This document shows, piece after piece, positions 34,613-47,149 of a DNA stretch of 64,000 nucleotides (its first letter is position 1; each line of letters begins with the position of its first letter). The notes under the pieces are model-generated. The model had not been told where the DNA came from, searched no databases, and saw only the letters and a program-made list of their open reading frames with translations. The stretch lies in assembly GCF_014356525.2 (NCBI RefSeq), contig NC_052507.1:60550053-60614052 (forward strand). The letters run 5' to 3'. The DNA is from Nilaparvata lugens (Eukaryota; Arthropoda; Insecta; Hemiptera; Delphacidae). Made by a program: the position numbers and the translations under genes.

Positions 34613-36528
34613 TGTCACGTTATTTTTTATAGTTAAACAACGATTAGCCTCCTGCTTGGCATCAGTCGGTAGAGCATGAAATATTTTAATAATTACAATA
34701 ATCAAGGTCGCGGTTTTTAATAGGATACAGTCTCATAAAAATCTTTACAGGCCCAGATATGAGCTTCCACAATAATTCTGATAATTCATTAAAAAATACA
34801 TATATGGTACTTATCCTATAGTATTGAGGAATAAAAAATAAATTGCACACCATAAACAATTTGATACATATATTAATAAATATTGCAAAAATAAATCAGA
34901 GCCAAAAATATATAGAGCGATAAAAAATATATAATATAAAATAAAACAATAATCGAAATCAATAAAATATCACAGGCTAAATACTATTCTCTAAATTCTA
35001 CAGCACGAAACGTTACCATGTGCTTCCATTTTTATGATCATATACATTTATCTGCATGCAGCTGCGATATCAGCTTGCTAATACCTGTCGACTAGGACAA
35101 TTCTATTTAAATTAGATTCTTAAAAACATCTTGATAAATTGACAACTAGTAATCCAAATATATATATTAAATTCTATAGTATCTAATAGATTTCTTTGTA
35201 ATAAATATATATTTTATCTCAGGGTGCGAGATTCGGCACCTGAAGGAATAGAAGAGCAATTCATCTAGTGAATCAGAGCTACAACAAACTATCGCAAATT
35301 ATATTGCAGAAATTAATGATCATATGAATATGTATTAACAGCCTAGATTTTATGCTTCTTTGATTTATAGATCTTCTCATATGTAGATTGATTCGTTACT
35401 TTTCTAATAAAATACCTTTAATACTACATTTACTTGCGCAAGTATTTTTTACCAAATTCTTAATTTATAAGAAAACCCTTTCGACCTATCACTATTTCAA
35501 TATTTTTCACTCACGTGCCGGAATTTTCTTATGAGCTGCTGATGTTGATCCAACTCCTGGTGGTCCTGGATTATTGTAGCCGGAGTCGTCTCTTCCAAGG
35601 GGTTACAAAATTATTTAAAATGACTTTTGCTTTATAAGAGCATCACAAAGTCTTATAAGAAATTTGGTAATTCAATTTAACTTTAAATTATTACAAGGTA
35701 TTAAGCTCTATAATTTTTAGTGACCTCTCATGGTGGCAGTTGGCAGGCGAGTGTGGTTCTCGTTTCTCAATTTTACAATTCTCATTTCCGATTTTCAAAT
35801 TTGCATAAAATTTGAATATTCTAGTCCTCCGCCATTCAAGGCTCAAATAGACCGTACTAAAATATTAAATTATTACTTATGTTATATATGTAATAATTTC
35901 TTTGCCTTCGGGCCATATCCAAAACATAGATTATACAACAATTTTTTTTAAATTCTATTTATTTGTAGAAATATATACAAATATTTTTGAATCGGCTCAC
36001 TATTGCCGCCTATCAGTTGCCATTATTTGATTGGTGCATGCAAATTATTACAGTATTCATGCGCCCGGTAACCTCCTACTTCCTTAATACATTTAATTAT
36101 TGTTATTGGGTTTTCAAATATGCTCTCTACATGCTAAGTAATTTTTTATAGGTTATTATTTGTTTCATACATCATAATAATTAGCCACGTGAGACCTTTA
36201 GTTCCTCAAATTGCATACCGTTTTGCCACAATAAATTTCTGCCAAGGTGTTTGGTCAGATTCTACGTTGTATGGCTCAGTCGATCGTTAGGTCGCCGATC
36301 ACTAAATGTTTATGCCTAACCTCACATTTCAATATTTTATATAATATTATATATTAGCAAAAAAATATTTCAATTCCTCTTAGGCTGTTGTACAGTTTAG
36401 CCAGGACATCTGATATTATCTAATCTTTATGTTATCTCTTTGGCGATATTAGCCAATTACTCCACTTAGACCTCTAAATATTTCAGCTAGGGATTTTTAT
36501 TTATCTATCCAAATTGAAATATGTTACA
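34613..36528. mobile_element. Element L, 1916 bp TGT...ACA with TSD AATT
   Basis: Inserted in B between AATT (34609-34612) and AATT (36529-36532). The empty site is seen in A as TAGAATTATAAAATAG (10324-10339). Ends are TGTCACGTTATT and ATATGTTACA, i.e. short imperfect inverted TGT/ACA ends. Together with a 4-bp TSD this fits a solo LTR of a gypsy-type element, although 1.9 kb is long. The 73-codon ORF at 35730-35951 is unrecognised. A tRNA-Lys-like motif lies 30-120 bp from the left end. Confidence 0.88.
34645..34732 (+). promoter_or_regulatory. tRNA-Lys-like sequence in element L
   Basis: TGGCATCAGTCGGTAGAGCA closely matches the D-arm/A-box of eukaryotic tRNAs. ATTTTAATA resembles a tRNA-Lys(UUU) anticodon loop, and AAGGTCGCGGTTTTTAATAG is a damaged T-arm/B-box. 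There is an extra stretch between the anticodon and T-arm regions. It cannot be a functional tRNA gene. It is either a decayed tRNA-derived insertion or an internal pol III promoter. Confidence 0.5.
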
Positions 36529-37603
36529 AATTTTAAAATAGGAAGAATAGATAGCCTAGTTAAGTTACCGCTCAAGTAAAATCGAATGTTATTCATGATA
36601 AAAAGAAATCAAGTTAAGCGATAAGAAAATCATGCAAAATTGTAATTCAACAATAATGAGAATTCCTTGGCAGAAATAAAAATTATAAAGCGGCTTATTT
36701 ACTAATGGCAGATCATAAAAAATAAGAGTCTGCACGTATATTTTGAGGTTAGAATTCTTTGTTTTTGTTCTAAATGAATCAATCGATCTAGGATCAATTG
36801 ACAGTTCTTACCTCATATCCAAATTATTAGCTGAATCAGCTGATTGTTCGATCAATCAGTATGAATTGAATTAAAATTTTACTTACAAAATATATATTAT
36901 ATACACTAGGGAAGGTTTATGTAAATATATAGGGACAACTATTATTGTTACACGATTATTCATTGCAATCTAAAAAAGTATGAAAACCAAGAGTACACAA
37001 AGCTCACATAAAAAATTAAATGTATATCGTTTATAGCATCATATATCGAGATTTATTTATTGGATTAATATAAGAATATTTTATATATATATTATTTTAT
37101 GGGAATATATTTTATGTTTTATGTCAGCATACAAAATCATAGAAGTTTTCATTATATCCTAACTCATCTCGTGATATACAGTTTGAGCTGTCTTGGTATC
37201 AAGAAAATATCTTCTGCCACAAATAAAATCAGTGAATCAATTAATATTGATCTTATTAAGAGCATTTATTACTTATCATCCTTTGATGATAGTCACACTA
37301 TTTAGCCAGAAAGATCTTACTGATAATTATATTAATAAGTCTACAGTATATCATAAATATAAGGATCCAGAGAACTTCAAGAACTGGCGTTGTAAGTTCC
37401 AAGGAATTTCAGAAGGGTAAATTGGTGAATACCTGTATTCATGACAAGCGTTTTAAAAATCAACTAGAAAAAACCACAGTTGGTCTTCATTATTCTCGAT
37501 TGGATACATGGTTACTGATAGTCAGTCACCAAATATCTTTTTGACTTCCTTATTGGTATTCTTCAAGAACTTCACAGAAGCAGCGGTAAGAATTATTGAT
37601 CAC

Positions 37604-37670
37604 CAATCATTGAACCTTATGGTGATTAATTATATTTGGAAAATTCATGCATCTACCACTGAGCTAGAGC
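37604..37670 (-). promoter_or_regulatory. tRNA-like A/B-box motif in element B
   Basis: Minus strand: TAGCTCAGTGGTAGATGCAT, then GGTTCAATGATTGG about 50 nt later. Conserved from element A (12327-12393). Confidence 0.5.
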
Positions 37671-37828
37671 TGCGGTCTGAACCAAGCATATTTGCGAGCC
37701 GGACGGCCTTAACTTTTTGCAAATTTATTTGCAAAATAGGGATTTTAGCAACTGCTCTTATAAATATCAAGAATACTGCACCACATATGAATGGTTGGCA
37801 GTCCACACCACCACATAATGTCACCCAA

Positions 37829-37978
37829 CACGTGGGGCAAAAATCTACATCTTTACAATGTTTATTAATGTAAATAATTAAATTCTTCATATACAGCTGC
37901 TTAACCGTTAATACATTCGATTCAATAAAAATACTGTCACTTGGAAATCGTTTAGGTTTGCCCAAAATTGCCTTTAAT
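37829..37978 (-). pseudogene. LINE ORF C-terminal fragment (upstream half)
   Basis: The translation contains LGKPKRFPSD, SNVLTVKQLY and YINKH, recognisable as the region just after the polymerase domain of non-LTR retrotransposon ORF2 proteins. The 5' limit is the target-site boundary at 37978. The longer ORF over this region (37645-38034) is a chimera: its first residues are target DNA, its middle is LINE and its end is element B. Confidence 0.88.
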
Positions 37979-37990
37979 AATGCAGGGCTT

Positions 37991-38560
37991 TGAATGGATG
38001 ATTCACTTTCAATGTAAGTAGTGGAGTAGTACATTCTGTCAATGTATAAGCTTTATCACAATGCTGGGGAAGAAATGAATAAGTGTGAAGATAATAAAAA
38101 ATGTACATGTTGTAAACTTGTAGTCCACGATGTAAAAGGTTTTCTACATCAGTACCTGCAACAAAACTTGTTTTGTGAATAATTTCACAAGAGTTACCAA
38201 AATATGGCTGCGTGATACTGTTTACTTCACGAATTCAAACTTCAAGAAAAGTGTGGTTTCTTAATAAATATTCCACAAGCTCAGCTCAAAACAACATTGT
38301 AAGGAAGGGTCTACTTCAAGATGAAATAACTTTTTTTAGTTGTTTTGAAGTCTAATAATTATAAAAATGTTTCTGGCTGCTCAGTGGAGTCCATTAGCCT
38401 GGAAACTGGAAATTTATCCCAGAACGCTGCACTGAATTAATGCATCAGGCTCTCCTAAGCAGAAAGGAATACTACTTTGAAAACAATAACATGCATAATT
38501 CAAAACAACAAAGTGCTTGCTCATTTTTGAAACTACAATGGAATAAACTACATAACTCAT
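37991..38560. other. No gene seen (LINE target flank)
   Basis: Pre-insertion genomic DNA on the 5' side of the LINE. AT-rich, with no supported feature. Confidence 0.5.
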
Positions 38561-38689
38561 TTGATTCATGTTTTGTAGTTTCAAACCTCGTTCAACTTTA
38601 ACTAAAGTTACGAGCAACGGAAAACTGTAATTTGTAGCTTGATTTCATCTTTTGTAGTTTCAAAACTCGTTCAACTTTAACTCAAGTTA
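38561..38689 (+). repeat. Two-unit direct repeat, ~79-bp period
   Basis: TTTTGTAGTTTCAAA, CTCGTTCAACTTTAACT and AAGTTA occur at 38571-38610 and 38650-38689, with few differences. Confidence 0.85.
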
Positions 38690-38978
38690 TTATAAGCAAG
38701 AATAACAGTTACTTGTAGTTACAGCTATGGAGAAAAGAAAGGTATAATGAAGTGTCTAATCTACAAATCTTAATGGCTATTTCCACCACAGCTACAATAT
38801 TTATACAAGTCTACTAGTAGTAATATAAAAAGTTTTGGTCTGAAGTGTAATAGTAAAGTAGTACCTTTCGAGTAAAAATATGTGGCAAGGCCTGTAATAC
38901 CTTCAATGCTTCATTCCTATCGTGATATAAACTGTAAATACTAATTTTATAATACGAGAAAATTTTCAATCTGATAAA
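38690..38978. other. No gene seen
   Basis: AT-rich DNA without recognisable features. Confidence 0.5.
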
Positions 38979-39384
38979 ATCAAATCAAATTCATTTATTG
39001 CCAAAAAAGAAAACAAACAATAATTTACTCATACACGTACATACACGAGCAAAAATAAAAATAAATTGTTCATAATACAATATTACACATACATGCATAT
39101 ACATGAGAGCAGAAAAACCAATTATAAAATTTCTAGGCATCACCAGCAAAAAGAAAAATCTTTGCCCGCTGGTGAGAGTTGCTTGAAAAAATCATTAAAA
39201 TAACTAGAAGTTGAAACGAAAAGCTTTATAACAAAAGTAGAGACACAAAATATACTTTGAATCAATATACTCTAAAAATGTGGTCCAAAGTAGAATAATT
39301 CACACCTATATTGATAATTTATAAAAGGTCAGAATTCATAGAAATACCGAACTGAAACAGAAAAAAAAAAACAAATCACAGTGC
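38979..39384 (-). mobile_element. LINE 3' end (minus)
   Basis: The plus strand shows the complement of a tail: ATCAAATCAAATTCATTTAT, then TGCC. Further in, GCTGGTGATGCC (minus) with a small stem (CAGCGGGCAAAGA / TTTTGCTGG) is typical of non-LTR 3' UTRs. The 5' limit is arbitrary, set at a poly-A run near 39360-39371. No coding sequence is recognised. Confidence 0.5.
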
Positions 39385-40079
39385 TCAAAGGTTCAAAGGT
39401 TCAAATCGCAGGTTCAAAGTGAAGAAATATTCACCTTTAATTTACTCTGTTATGCTCTTCTTTGATATTTTATCATTTAAATCAAAAGGTATTGTATTTA
39501 TTGTGTAAATCTATCGTCTTCTAATGAAAGTTAATTTTGTAGGATGAATTTGGAATTTTTCTATTATATTTGGTCTGAAGTTGTAGACATGCAAGTACTT
39601 TACTTTTTGCTCAGAATTCAAGCTATCACAGCTCGATATTTCAATACAGTTAATTATGTCTGATTTATTAACCTATCAAAGTAGATCTTTTTGTGTGTAT
39701 TTCCAAAAATGACAAGAAATAATTTGTTTCATAGAAATCAACGTGGAACATTGAAATGTTAAACCTCAATACGGAAAATATCAGCAATGAAATCTATCAA
39801 TAAAATAAACCAGGAGTTCATCAATTTTTCTAGAACTTCTTGATACTTGTCTTTAGCGATTCGACTGTATGCTCCACAAGCATACAATAAGCCATTATAC
39901 TAGACATAGTACAAGGTATTATAGAAACTCGTATTGGACGTAAATCTTAAAATAGATTCATTCTTCAGATAAGCTGCCTTACAAGATGTATTATGAGGCT
40001 GGAGTCGATAAGAGAAGTTTTTAAGGACTTTGTGGAAAATTTCATTACAAAGATGAAAGGGTGCTATCCGCGAATGATT
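39385..40079. other. No gene seen
   Basis: AT-rich unique sequence. GTTCAAAGGTTCAAA-type short repetition near 39387-39420. Confidence 0.45.
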
Positions 40080-40290
40080 CCAGGATAAGGAGGGGTGAAC
40101 AAGAATGGGAGGAGTGGAAAAGATGAGGAGGATGAGTAGCAGGAGGAGGTTGGAGAAGGTGGTGGAAAAGATGAGGCATTCAGGGTGAAGAGAGTTGTGA
40201 AATGGGCACTCAGTGTCACAGGAGGGAGAAGGGTGGGATTGGAGAATGGGTGGGAAAAGAAAAGAATGATGTAATGGAAGAAATTGTATC
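40080..40290 (-). repeat. Purine tract preceding a pyrimidine tract
   Basis: A/G-rich on the plus strand (GGAGGA/GATGAGGA phrases) for about 200 bp, then an abrupt strand switch to pyrimidine at about 40360. The minus ORF here (40064-40336) is compositional. Confidence 0.8.
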
Positions 40291-40359
40291 CCCCTTGTCT
40301 AGGGTCCATGTCAGAATACTTCCTTCCAGCGGGCAAGTTTCACGTTAAAGAAAACGATG

Positions 40360-41375
40360 ACTCTTCTTCCTTATTCTCATCCTCTTCTTCTTCTTCTTCT
40401 TCTTCTTCTTCTCTTCTTCTTCTTCTTCTCCTTTATCTCCTTCTTCTTCATCATCTCCTCCTTCTTCATCATTTCCTTCTTCTTCATCGTCCCCTTCTTC
40501 TTCATCATCTTCTTCTTCTTTTTCTCCTCCTGTTTCTTAACTGTGGAATCCCGTGGGATGCACGAGGACAAGGGAATTACCCCGAGGGTTCGTTTATAAA
40601 CCCCCACCACCTCTCATCATTCGGCAAATTCTTACTTCGCCCCGCCCGCCCAATCCTAGACACCAACGTCCGATAACCTTCTACCCGGGAGACATGAGAC
40701 ATCAATTTTTTACACATCATTCCACTTTCGTGATCTTTCCGTTGTTTCTCTTCCTCCTCCTTATCCTCATCCTTCTCCTCCTCTTCCTCCTCCTTCTCCT
40801 CCTACTCCTCCTCCTCCTCTCATTACTCTCCACCCACTCATCCTCATCCCATTCTCATCATTTTTATCTCATCATGTAAATTTTCTTCGTCTTCCTTCAT
40901 TTTTGGTCATTATTGAATGTTATTGGTTTAATAATTTTCAACTTCCTGAAACTCCTCTGAAATCTTTAGACCCCTTCCCTTTATTTTCTACTTTTCGTCT
41001 AAGCACCTTATTCCCTGTTTTTCTTCCCATTTACTTTTTCTTTTTTCCACCTATTTCTCCATTAGACTATGCATTGTGCATCTTTCTTCTTTCTCATGTT
41101 CTTTTTTCTGAATTCTTCCTTCACTCAGAACTCTACTTCATCGTTTTTCTATCTCTCATATATTTTTCCGTCTCTATCTACTCCTTGTTATTTTTCTCCT
41201 TTTACCTCGTTCTCTCCTTTTTCTCCCTCTTCCGCTTTCACCTCTTGTACTCTCTCTCTCCCTTCTTCTGCTTCTTCACTACCTCTTCCCCACCTATCAT
41301 TCACCTTTCTCTCTTTTTCTGTTCCTATGACGTCTTTCTCCGCTCCTCAATCATCGTTATCGACGTTACTACTTA
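40360..41375 (+). repeat. Polypyrimidine tract (~1 kb) with (TTC)n
   Basis: Starts with a (TTC)n microsatellite (about 40380-40530). It is interrupted by a GC-rich patch (40545-40700), then runs (CTC)n at about 40745-40825 and diffuse pyrimidine-rich sequence to 41375. Ser/Leu/Phe-rich ORFs (up to 157 codons) are read out in several frames and I do not support them as genes. Confidence 0.85.
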
Positions 41376-42736
41376 AGGGTTTACAGCTTTCGCAAGCACT
41401 TCACATGTTCATAAAATTACAAGCATATATTGCCACCTAAGCAAATTACTTTCGCCCCATGAATTTGCAATCAGTAGTCAGTATACGGCGTATATCACGT
41501 GTAAAGGTACTCAGTAATTGGGATTGATCTGTCTCCAAGCTTCTTCAACTACAAAAATAGTAAAACAGTATTTTAACTACAATATTTACAGTAGTAATAA
41601 CTACAATAGTAATAGTAACTAAGAACTATTGTACAACATGTCATTGTGCTTTTTCCAAAGTCGTAAAGGCTAGAGGGCTTTCGCAAATTTCACTTATGGA
41701 GCTTTAGAAGCAATCTGTTATAGTTACTCTAACTTTTCAAATTATTTCATGAATCCTGATCAATATTGGAATGATGATTTCGATAGAAACATTCTTGATA
41801 AGGGACGAAAAATTGTGGAATCGCATATATTAACTCCTATCAAGATAGATCATGCGAAGAAGTTGAAGAAACATCTCAAGCAGAAAAGGATTTAGGAGCT
41901 AGGAAAACATGGAGAGTCATTGAACAATTCAATATTACTTTATTACAATTCAACCCAATAATTACAAGACACTCTCATCTTATAATGTCAAAAATAGAAA
42001 AATACCAACATCGTAAAAATTCTTGAATAGATAAAACAATTATGGAAAATCATATATAAAATCAATAAATCTCTCTACATTTATACAACTGAAAGGAATG
42101 AGCCAAATACATTCACTTCAAACCAATAATGATACTAATCGTATGGATTTTATTGGTGGGGAGTCCTTTACGGAAGTTCCACCTCGCCTGAGTATATACA
42201 GTAATTTAAAGCCATCAATGGGCCTCACGACTGTAAAACGAATTTACGATGACATTAAATCATATTCAATTTACCAAATAGTTATTTCCAATCCAATCAA
42301 CCACGCAATCTATATTCCACAATTGATTTTGCGCATTTCGTTCCACTCATCCTCGCTGTCAAGCATCACTCGCTGTTTAATTTTTCTTCTTCTCTTCTCT
42401 CCTTCTCTCCTCAATTTTCCGTTCATCAATTAAAAGACTTAATTTACGTATGGCTCAGTGAGTGGAGAACTCACTGAGGTCTATACTATACTCAGCGCAT
42501 TTATTTTGCATCTATACCAGTGTATGACAGTAATGTAATTTCATTCTATACTCATTGGTGCAAAATACTCATTGGATCTGATCTCGATTTTTTTGAAAAC
42601 CCAATCATCAGGTTTTACTGGATCATCATCTAAATTACACAGAAAAACAAGCTAAAAAGCGAAATTCCTTCTCCTCTCGCCTGAAGTTAATCCGGGCTCA
42701 GTCAGTGAGATACTGAGACCGTTGTACACTTTTTCT
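41376..42736. other. No gene seen; small palindromes
   Basis: AT-rich. The plus ORF at 42098-42433 (111 codons) starts in ordinary sequence and ends in a CT-rich patch; it is not recognised. Short palindromes CTCAGTGAGTGGAGAACTCA (about 42453) and CAGTCAGTGAGATACTGAGA (about 42698) precede the next hairpin element. Confidence 0.4.
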
Positions 42737-42832
42737 ACAGTAAGATCCATTGTAATCTGTCAGCATTCCTTGGGAAAAGCATACATGCTTCTCATTCAAC
42801 CAATGCTGACAGTGATAGTGAATCTCACTATA
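42737..42832 (+). repeat. Hairpin element H, copy 13
   Basis: CAGTAAGATCC and CTGTCAGCATTCCTTGGG oppose CCAATGCTGACAG and GTGAATCTCACTATA. Common orientation. Confidence 0.85.
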
Positions 42833-45800
42833 AATTAATTACTGTCGCTAAGAATTCCTCCGGTTGACGTTTTAATGCATTTCCTTCCGGACTGGGAAGA
42901 CAGCAGACTACGAACAGTGTCGGCTTTTAAACCAATTTATAAGTATTTGAATTCACGGGGTGCATTACTGTCTCTAATAATGTTTCAAAATAAATTATTC
43001 TCATAACGCATGGTCTCTTCATGTCAGAGAATATATGCACTATGTAAATGATATGTTTTTTACTAGTCATTAATGGTTGAAAATTCGAACTTTTTCCAAT
43101 CTTCAGGGCAAGATTTTCCCTGCGACACGCAACAAAAACGTCTTAATTCACCACTGATTTTGGAAACAGTATATGCTATTTTTCCACTTTATACTAATAG
43201 TATTATGAATAGTATTATGCACTACTGTTATTTACTACATTATGTAGTAGATATATCCCAGTAATATCTACTTCACAGCTTCAAAATGAACTGGCAATGA
43301 TGTATTGAGCATCAGACATTATTTTGACATGAACTTGTATATCTTTTCCAGAAGAAGAATGGAAACATTTGAACCTATTTTCATTCGATTATTATCTATT
43401 GAAGAAATCCTATAGAATAAAACATCAGTTTTCATCTATATTATTTGATTATTATTTTCCTTGCTAATAGTTTCCTATTTCCTGCATTTCAGGTAAGTGC
43501 CTCATCCACATCGTACTACTATATTCTAATTGCATGCAAAAGGTAAGTTTAAATGAATAATATACACGTTTTTCTCAAATTTTACTTGAAATACTATTAT
43601 GGAGCACTCTTGTAATGTAGAAACAGCAATTAGACCGGATATTTGAAAATGATGAATATTCTTGAATAATGTGCAGTAAAACAGGATAACTATATTATAC
43701 ACTATATTAAAAAGTTATATTCAATCATTTATAATACAATTATAATGTATATTAAATGGTTATTGTATTATATTCAACTTCAGATGAAATTTGTAAAGAT
43801 AAAAATGGGATTTTAAACAGACACTTCCAGTAACCCAAAGAAAGTTCAGAAATTTTGAGAATGAGAGGAAAACTTATCATTATAGCTTCAATATCTCAAT
43901 TCAAGGGGAATTTCTCAATTGAGGGGAAAATATTTACAACGGAAGTAAAGCAAAAAATCCAATGGATAATTGCAAGATAACAGCTTTAAAATTTTGTACA
44001 TAAATAATCATCATCCGCCTTATTACACACGCACGAGCCTAGAGTTCATGTGGACATCATAATCAGCGGAATCTGAACTCCATAATGTTGTGTATAGTAT
44101 AACTATGATTTATCCAAATTCAAAGCATGATTAGAACCAAATCGCTAGCTTTAGTTATTATCATTTTGACTGGACAGAGATTGCCTAGGCACTACTATTT
44201 GAACCATTAATCAGACAATAAAACCCACAAGCATTGAAAATATCCCATAATTATCATGCTGCTCCCCGTTCACCAGTCCGTCACAATGATTAATATAGTT
44301 ATGAGAAATTTACTTGTACATCCATTCTCTATGACAAATCCACATATATATTAGAAATTCCTCATAATATGACAGCTCCCTTATCAACAGTTAGATAAAT
44401 TGATGACAATGACATTATCTGTCATCAAAAGCATCATTTGCAATGCATACAAAGCTGGATTTGAATTATTTGAAATATTTGTGGAAGGTTTGCTTTGTCA
44501 AAGTAAAGCCTTCTCGTGCTCCCTTCTATGATGACTGAGTTGAAATATTTGTGCAACGGATGATAATTAACAGTTTGTTTCGCATTATGTTTTGCAGTAT
44601 TAAAACATGGAGATCTAGTTCTTTTATGTACAGATTACAGATGTCAATTACAGATTTCTCTTCAAGTAATATCTCCACTCAGTTTCCAATTACCTCTAAG
44701 TAATACCTAAGTATACAGTAGCTAGAGTCTCTTGAAGTATGATAATTTACTGTTTTACTTACTTATAGACTGTTTAAATTATTGTTTCGCTTTCATTTAA
44801 ATGTTCTACCTGATGTTACCCAGCCTATTCTTACTGGTTGATATTTTTTATTGAATTAAAAAAGCAGAGTTGAGAATTTATCTACATAGTACTGTGGTAG
44901 GACGGATATATTCTATAACATCGTTTTGCAAACGGTACATCAAAACTTTGCTTTCCAAGTTTTTAAGTCTCAAACAGCATTCAGAAATCGAATTTATTCT
45001 CACAATAATTTAAGATATTAATCCTCACCATTAGGATTTTTCTGATCATGATTCTTACTTCCCCTTGTGAATTTACTTTTATTCGAACCCGTGAAGAAGT
45101 TCCTTTGAATCGAATAAATATTGAATTTTCTACAACTAATTCTACTACTCACGTAGTATTGAAATAATTATTGTCAAAACTTCCATCTATTACTCAATTA
45201 TTAATTTCTGCAATCATTATCAGCCTATAATAGTTATATTTACTCACTTGACTGATCTTTTCTTATTTTAATCTATATCTTTATTTATTTATATCATCCT
45301 ACTCTATAAATATCCATCTATTTGGTCATGATTTCAGTATCTTTCATATATTTATCTTCTTCTTTTATGGAGGGTATTCATAATATTTTCACTGTTCAAT
45401 CATTATCTTACCGTTTGAGAAACTCTCCAACAAACTTCATCACTATACTCCCTTATTATTTGTGAAATTCTTTTTTTGGAGTTAAAAAACTCTTCATTTA
45501 GTATTTCAATTAATTCAAATCCTTTGTATGAACTGAAAATTATGCTCATCAATCATTCTCATTAATTTATCCATCTGTTCATGAAAGGAGCTTTCATATG
45601 AATCCCTATGATTGAACTACCAATTCCTAACACCCAGCAAGATCCTTGAGATATTGAATTCCATCAGTTGAAGCCATAGAATTTATTATGGCAAAGAATA
45701 AACGTTCCGCCAGTTGAATTTGTTTTTATGACCTTGACGCCTCGCAAACAACAAACTCCTTCATGCTCAGTGAGTTTTCTCATAAGTATCAGGTTCAAAT

Positions 45801-47149
45801 TACACGTGTGTTGACAGCTTTCACATTAGTATTTGTTCATGAGACTGGTTCCTATGAAAAATTCATTAATCTCTCCAAAGTAACTGTTAATCACAAAATT
45901 ACACTAATTACACTAATTTCAAAAACTTCATCGAAACATCTATCCATATCAATCAAATAAAGGAAAATAAATACTGATTTATAGAGCGAATCATTCACAA
46001 TTGGTTTATTTGTGTGATATAAATATTTTCAATTATTACAGCATGGATAAATGTTTACTTTCTGAATAGGAGAAATTTGATCATATTATGTGGCAAATCA
46101 TGCCTCAGTTACGATAAAATATTTTTCCGATCACAAACTTACTGCCCAAGGGTTAGTATAGTCTACCACGGATTAAAGAGCTGTAAAAGAACCATAGTAT
46201 CAGGTATTAGAATACTATATAATTATAGTTTTTTAAAATTAACTATTTCTCATGTAGTCTACCGAATTACAATAGGTTAGTCTCCCTCATTTTATATTCT
46301 CTTCATAGTTCAATGAATATATTTTTATGTCATTCAAGATGTAATTGGTTATTCCAATAAATTGGTATATGACATTTACGACAGCTTGAAGGTGTATGTA
46401 TATGAAGGTTGAAAATGAAAAAAATCTTTATGCGGAGTTAGGATTTTTAATTGCTCTCCACCACTCAACCTCGACATCACTGGTCGAAGATTGATCGGGC
46501 TTTGAAAGTAGCATTTATTTCACACTGGAAGCATACTTCTTTCAGAATAAATTTCGAGTTTATGGCAGTGATAGTAGCCTCTTTTCCAGTTTACAAGAGT
46601 ATTTTTTGAGTTTTATTTATTTTTCCAGTTCTGGGTCACCAAAACCAGAATTCAACCCACTTATCTTCAACCTGTGCAAAGCATAGTATTTTTTTAACAG
46701 GTTCACTCCCATTCGTTGCATTGCTGAATGTAAAGTTAGAGACACTCATTAGAATGAAAACTTATCAAGTTCATTGATCGCCATAAATAGAAACGGAGAA
46801 AAAACTGGAAATACTATTCTCGGCTTCTTTGGAACCGTTATCTCAGTACATAACTAACTGAAGTCTCGACTTCCTCTAATAATTCAAGTATTTTTAGAAT
46901 TGGGAACCTGTTATTATCAATATCTTGATCATTCTCGCTCTCCTGACCACAGTGTACTTTAGTGAATCTACAGCAGCTTTTTAATAATTGATAAATCATT
47001 TTTATTCAGCATGACCCACTCGATTTTTAGGCTCGTAAAAGTTTCAAAGAAATTCCCCCTTCATATTTTGCTCCTTCCATGATTTATTTCACTTTATCAT
47101 TAACTTATTCAATATTTTTCCATTTATTTTATCAACTTACTTGCAGGTA
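42833..47149. other. Long AT-rich stretch, no gene seen
   Basis: About 4.3 kb with only short unrecognised ORFs (63-67 codons at 43073, 45763 and 46077) and no repeat, TIR or LINE tail that I could identify. The longest featureless interval of the window. Confidence 0.45.

Larger units (their letters stand above)
34556..37828. mobile_element. Element B (copy of A), inserted in the LINE
   Basis: Flanked by CACG (34552-34555 and 37829-37832). Starts TGGTATTTTAACACCAC and ends CACATAATGTCACCCAA. The net length without L is about 1353 bp, collinear with A (10274-12555). Removing it rejoins the LINE reading frame. Shared small ORFs with A (37099-37305, 37193-37420) are unrecognised. The ends lack a clear TG...CA or long TIR, so its class is open. 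Confidence 0.88.
33948..37990 (-). mobile_element. 5'-truncated LINE with 12-bp TSD, interrupted by B
   Basis: AATGCAGGGCTT flanks the locus at 33948-33959 and 37979-37990. The LINE lies on the minus strand. Its 5' truncation is at 37978, its 3' UTR lies below 34311, and its tail reads as TCAATCAATCAATAGTTTAT on the plus strand (about 33972). Element B (34556-37828, with TSD CACG) splits it. Without B and one TSD copy the LINE is 742 bp. The C-terminal part of its ORF reads across the junction in frame. Length, truncation and TSD are typical of target-primed reverse transcription. Confidence 0.93.

Noticed and set aside
34645..34732. Functional tRNA-Lys gene
   Set aside because: The A box is good but the anticodon stem, T-arm and acceptor stem do not pair properly and there is an internal insertion.
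37645..38034. 129-codon minus ORF taken as a single gene
   Set aside because: It is a chimera of target DNA, LINE and element B. Only the LINE middle is meaningful, and it is annotated separately.
40284..41440. Cluster of ORFs of 77-157 codons on both strands
   Set aside because: All lie within the purine/pyrimidine tract and are mutually overlapping.
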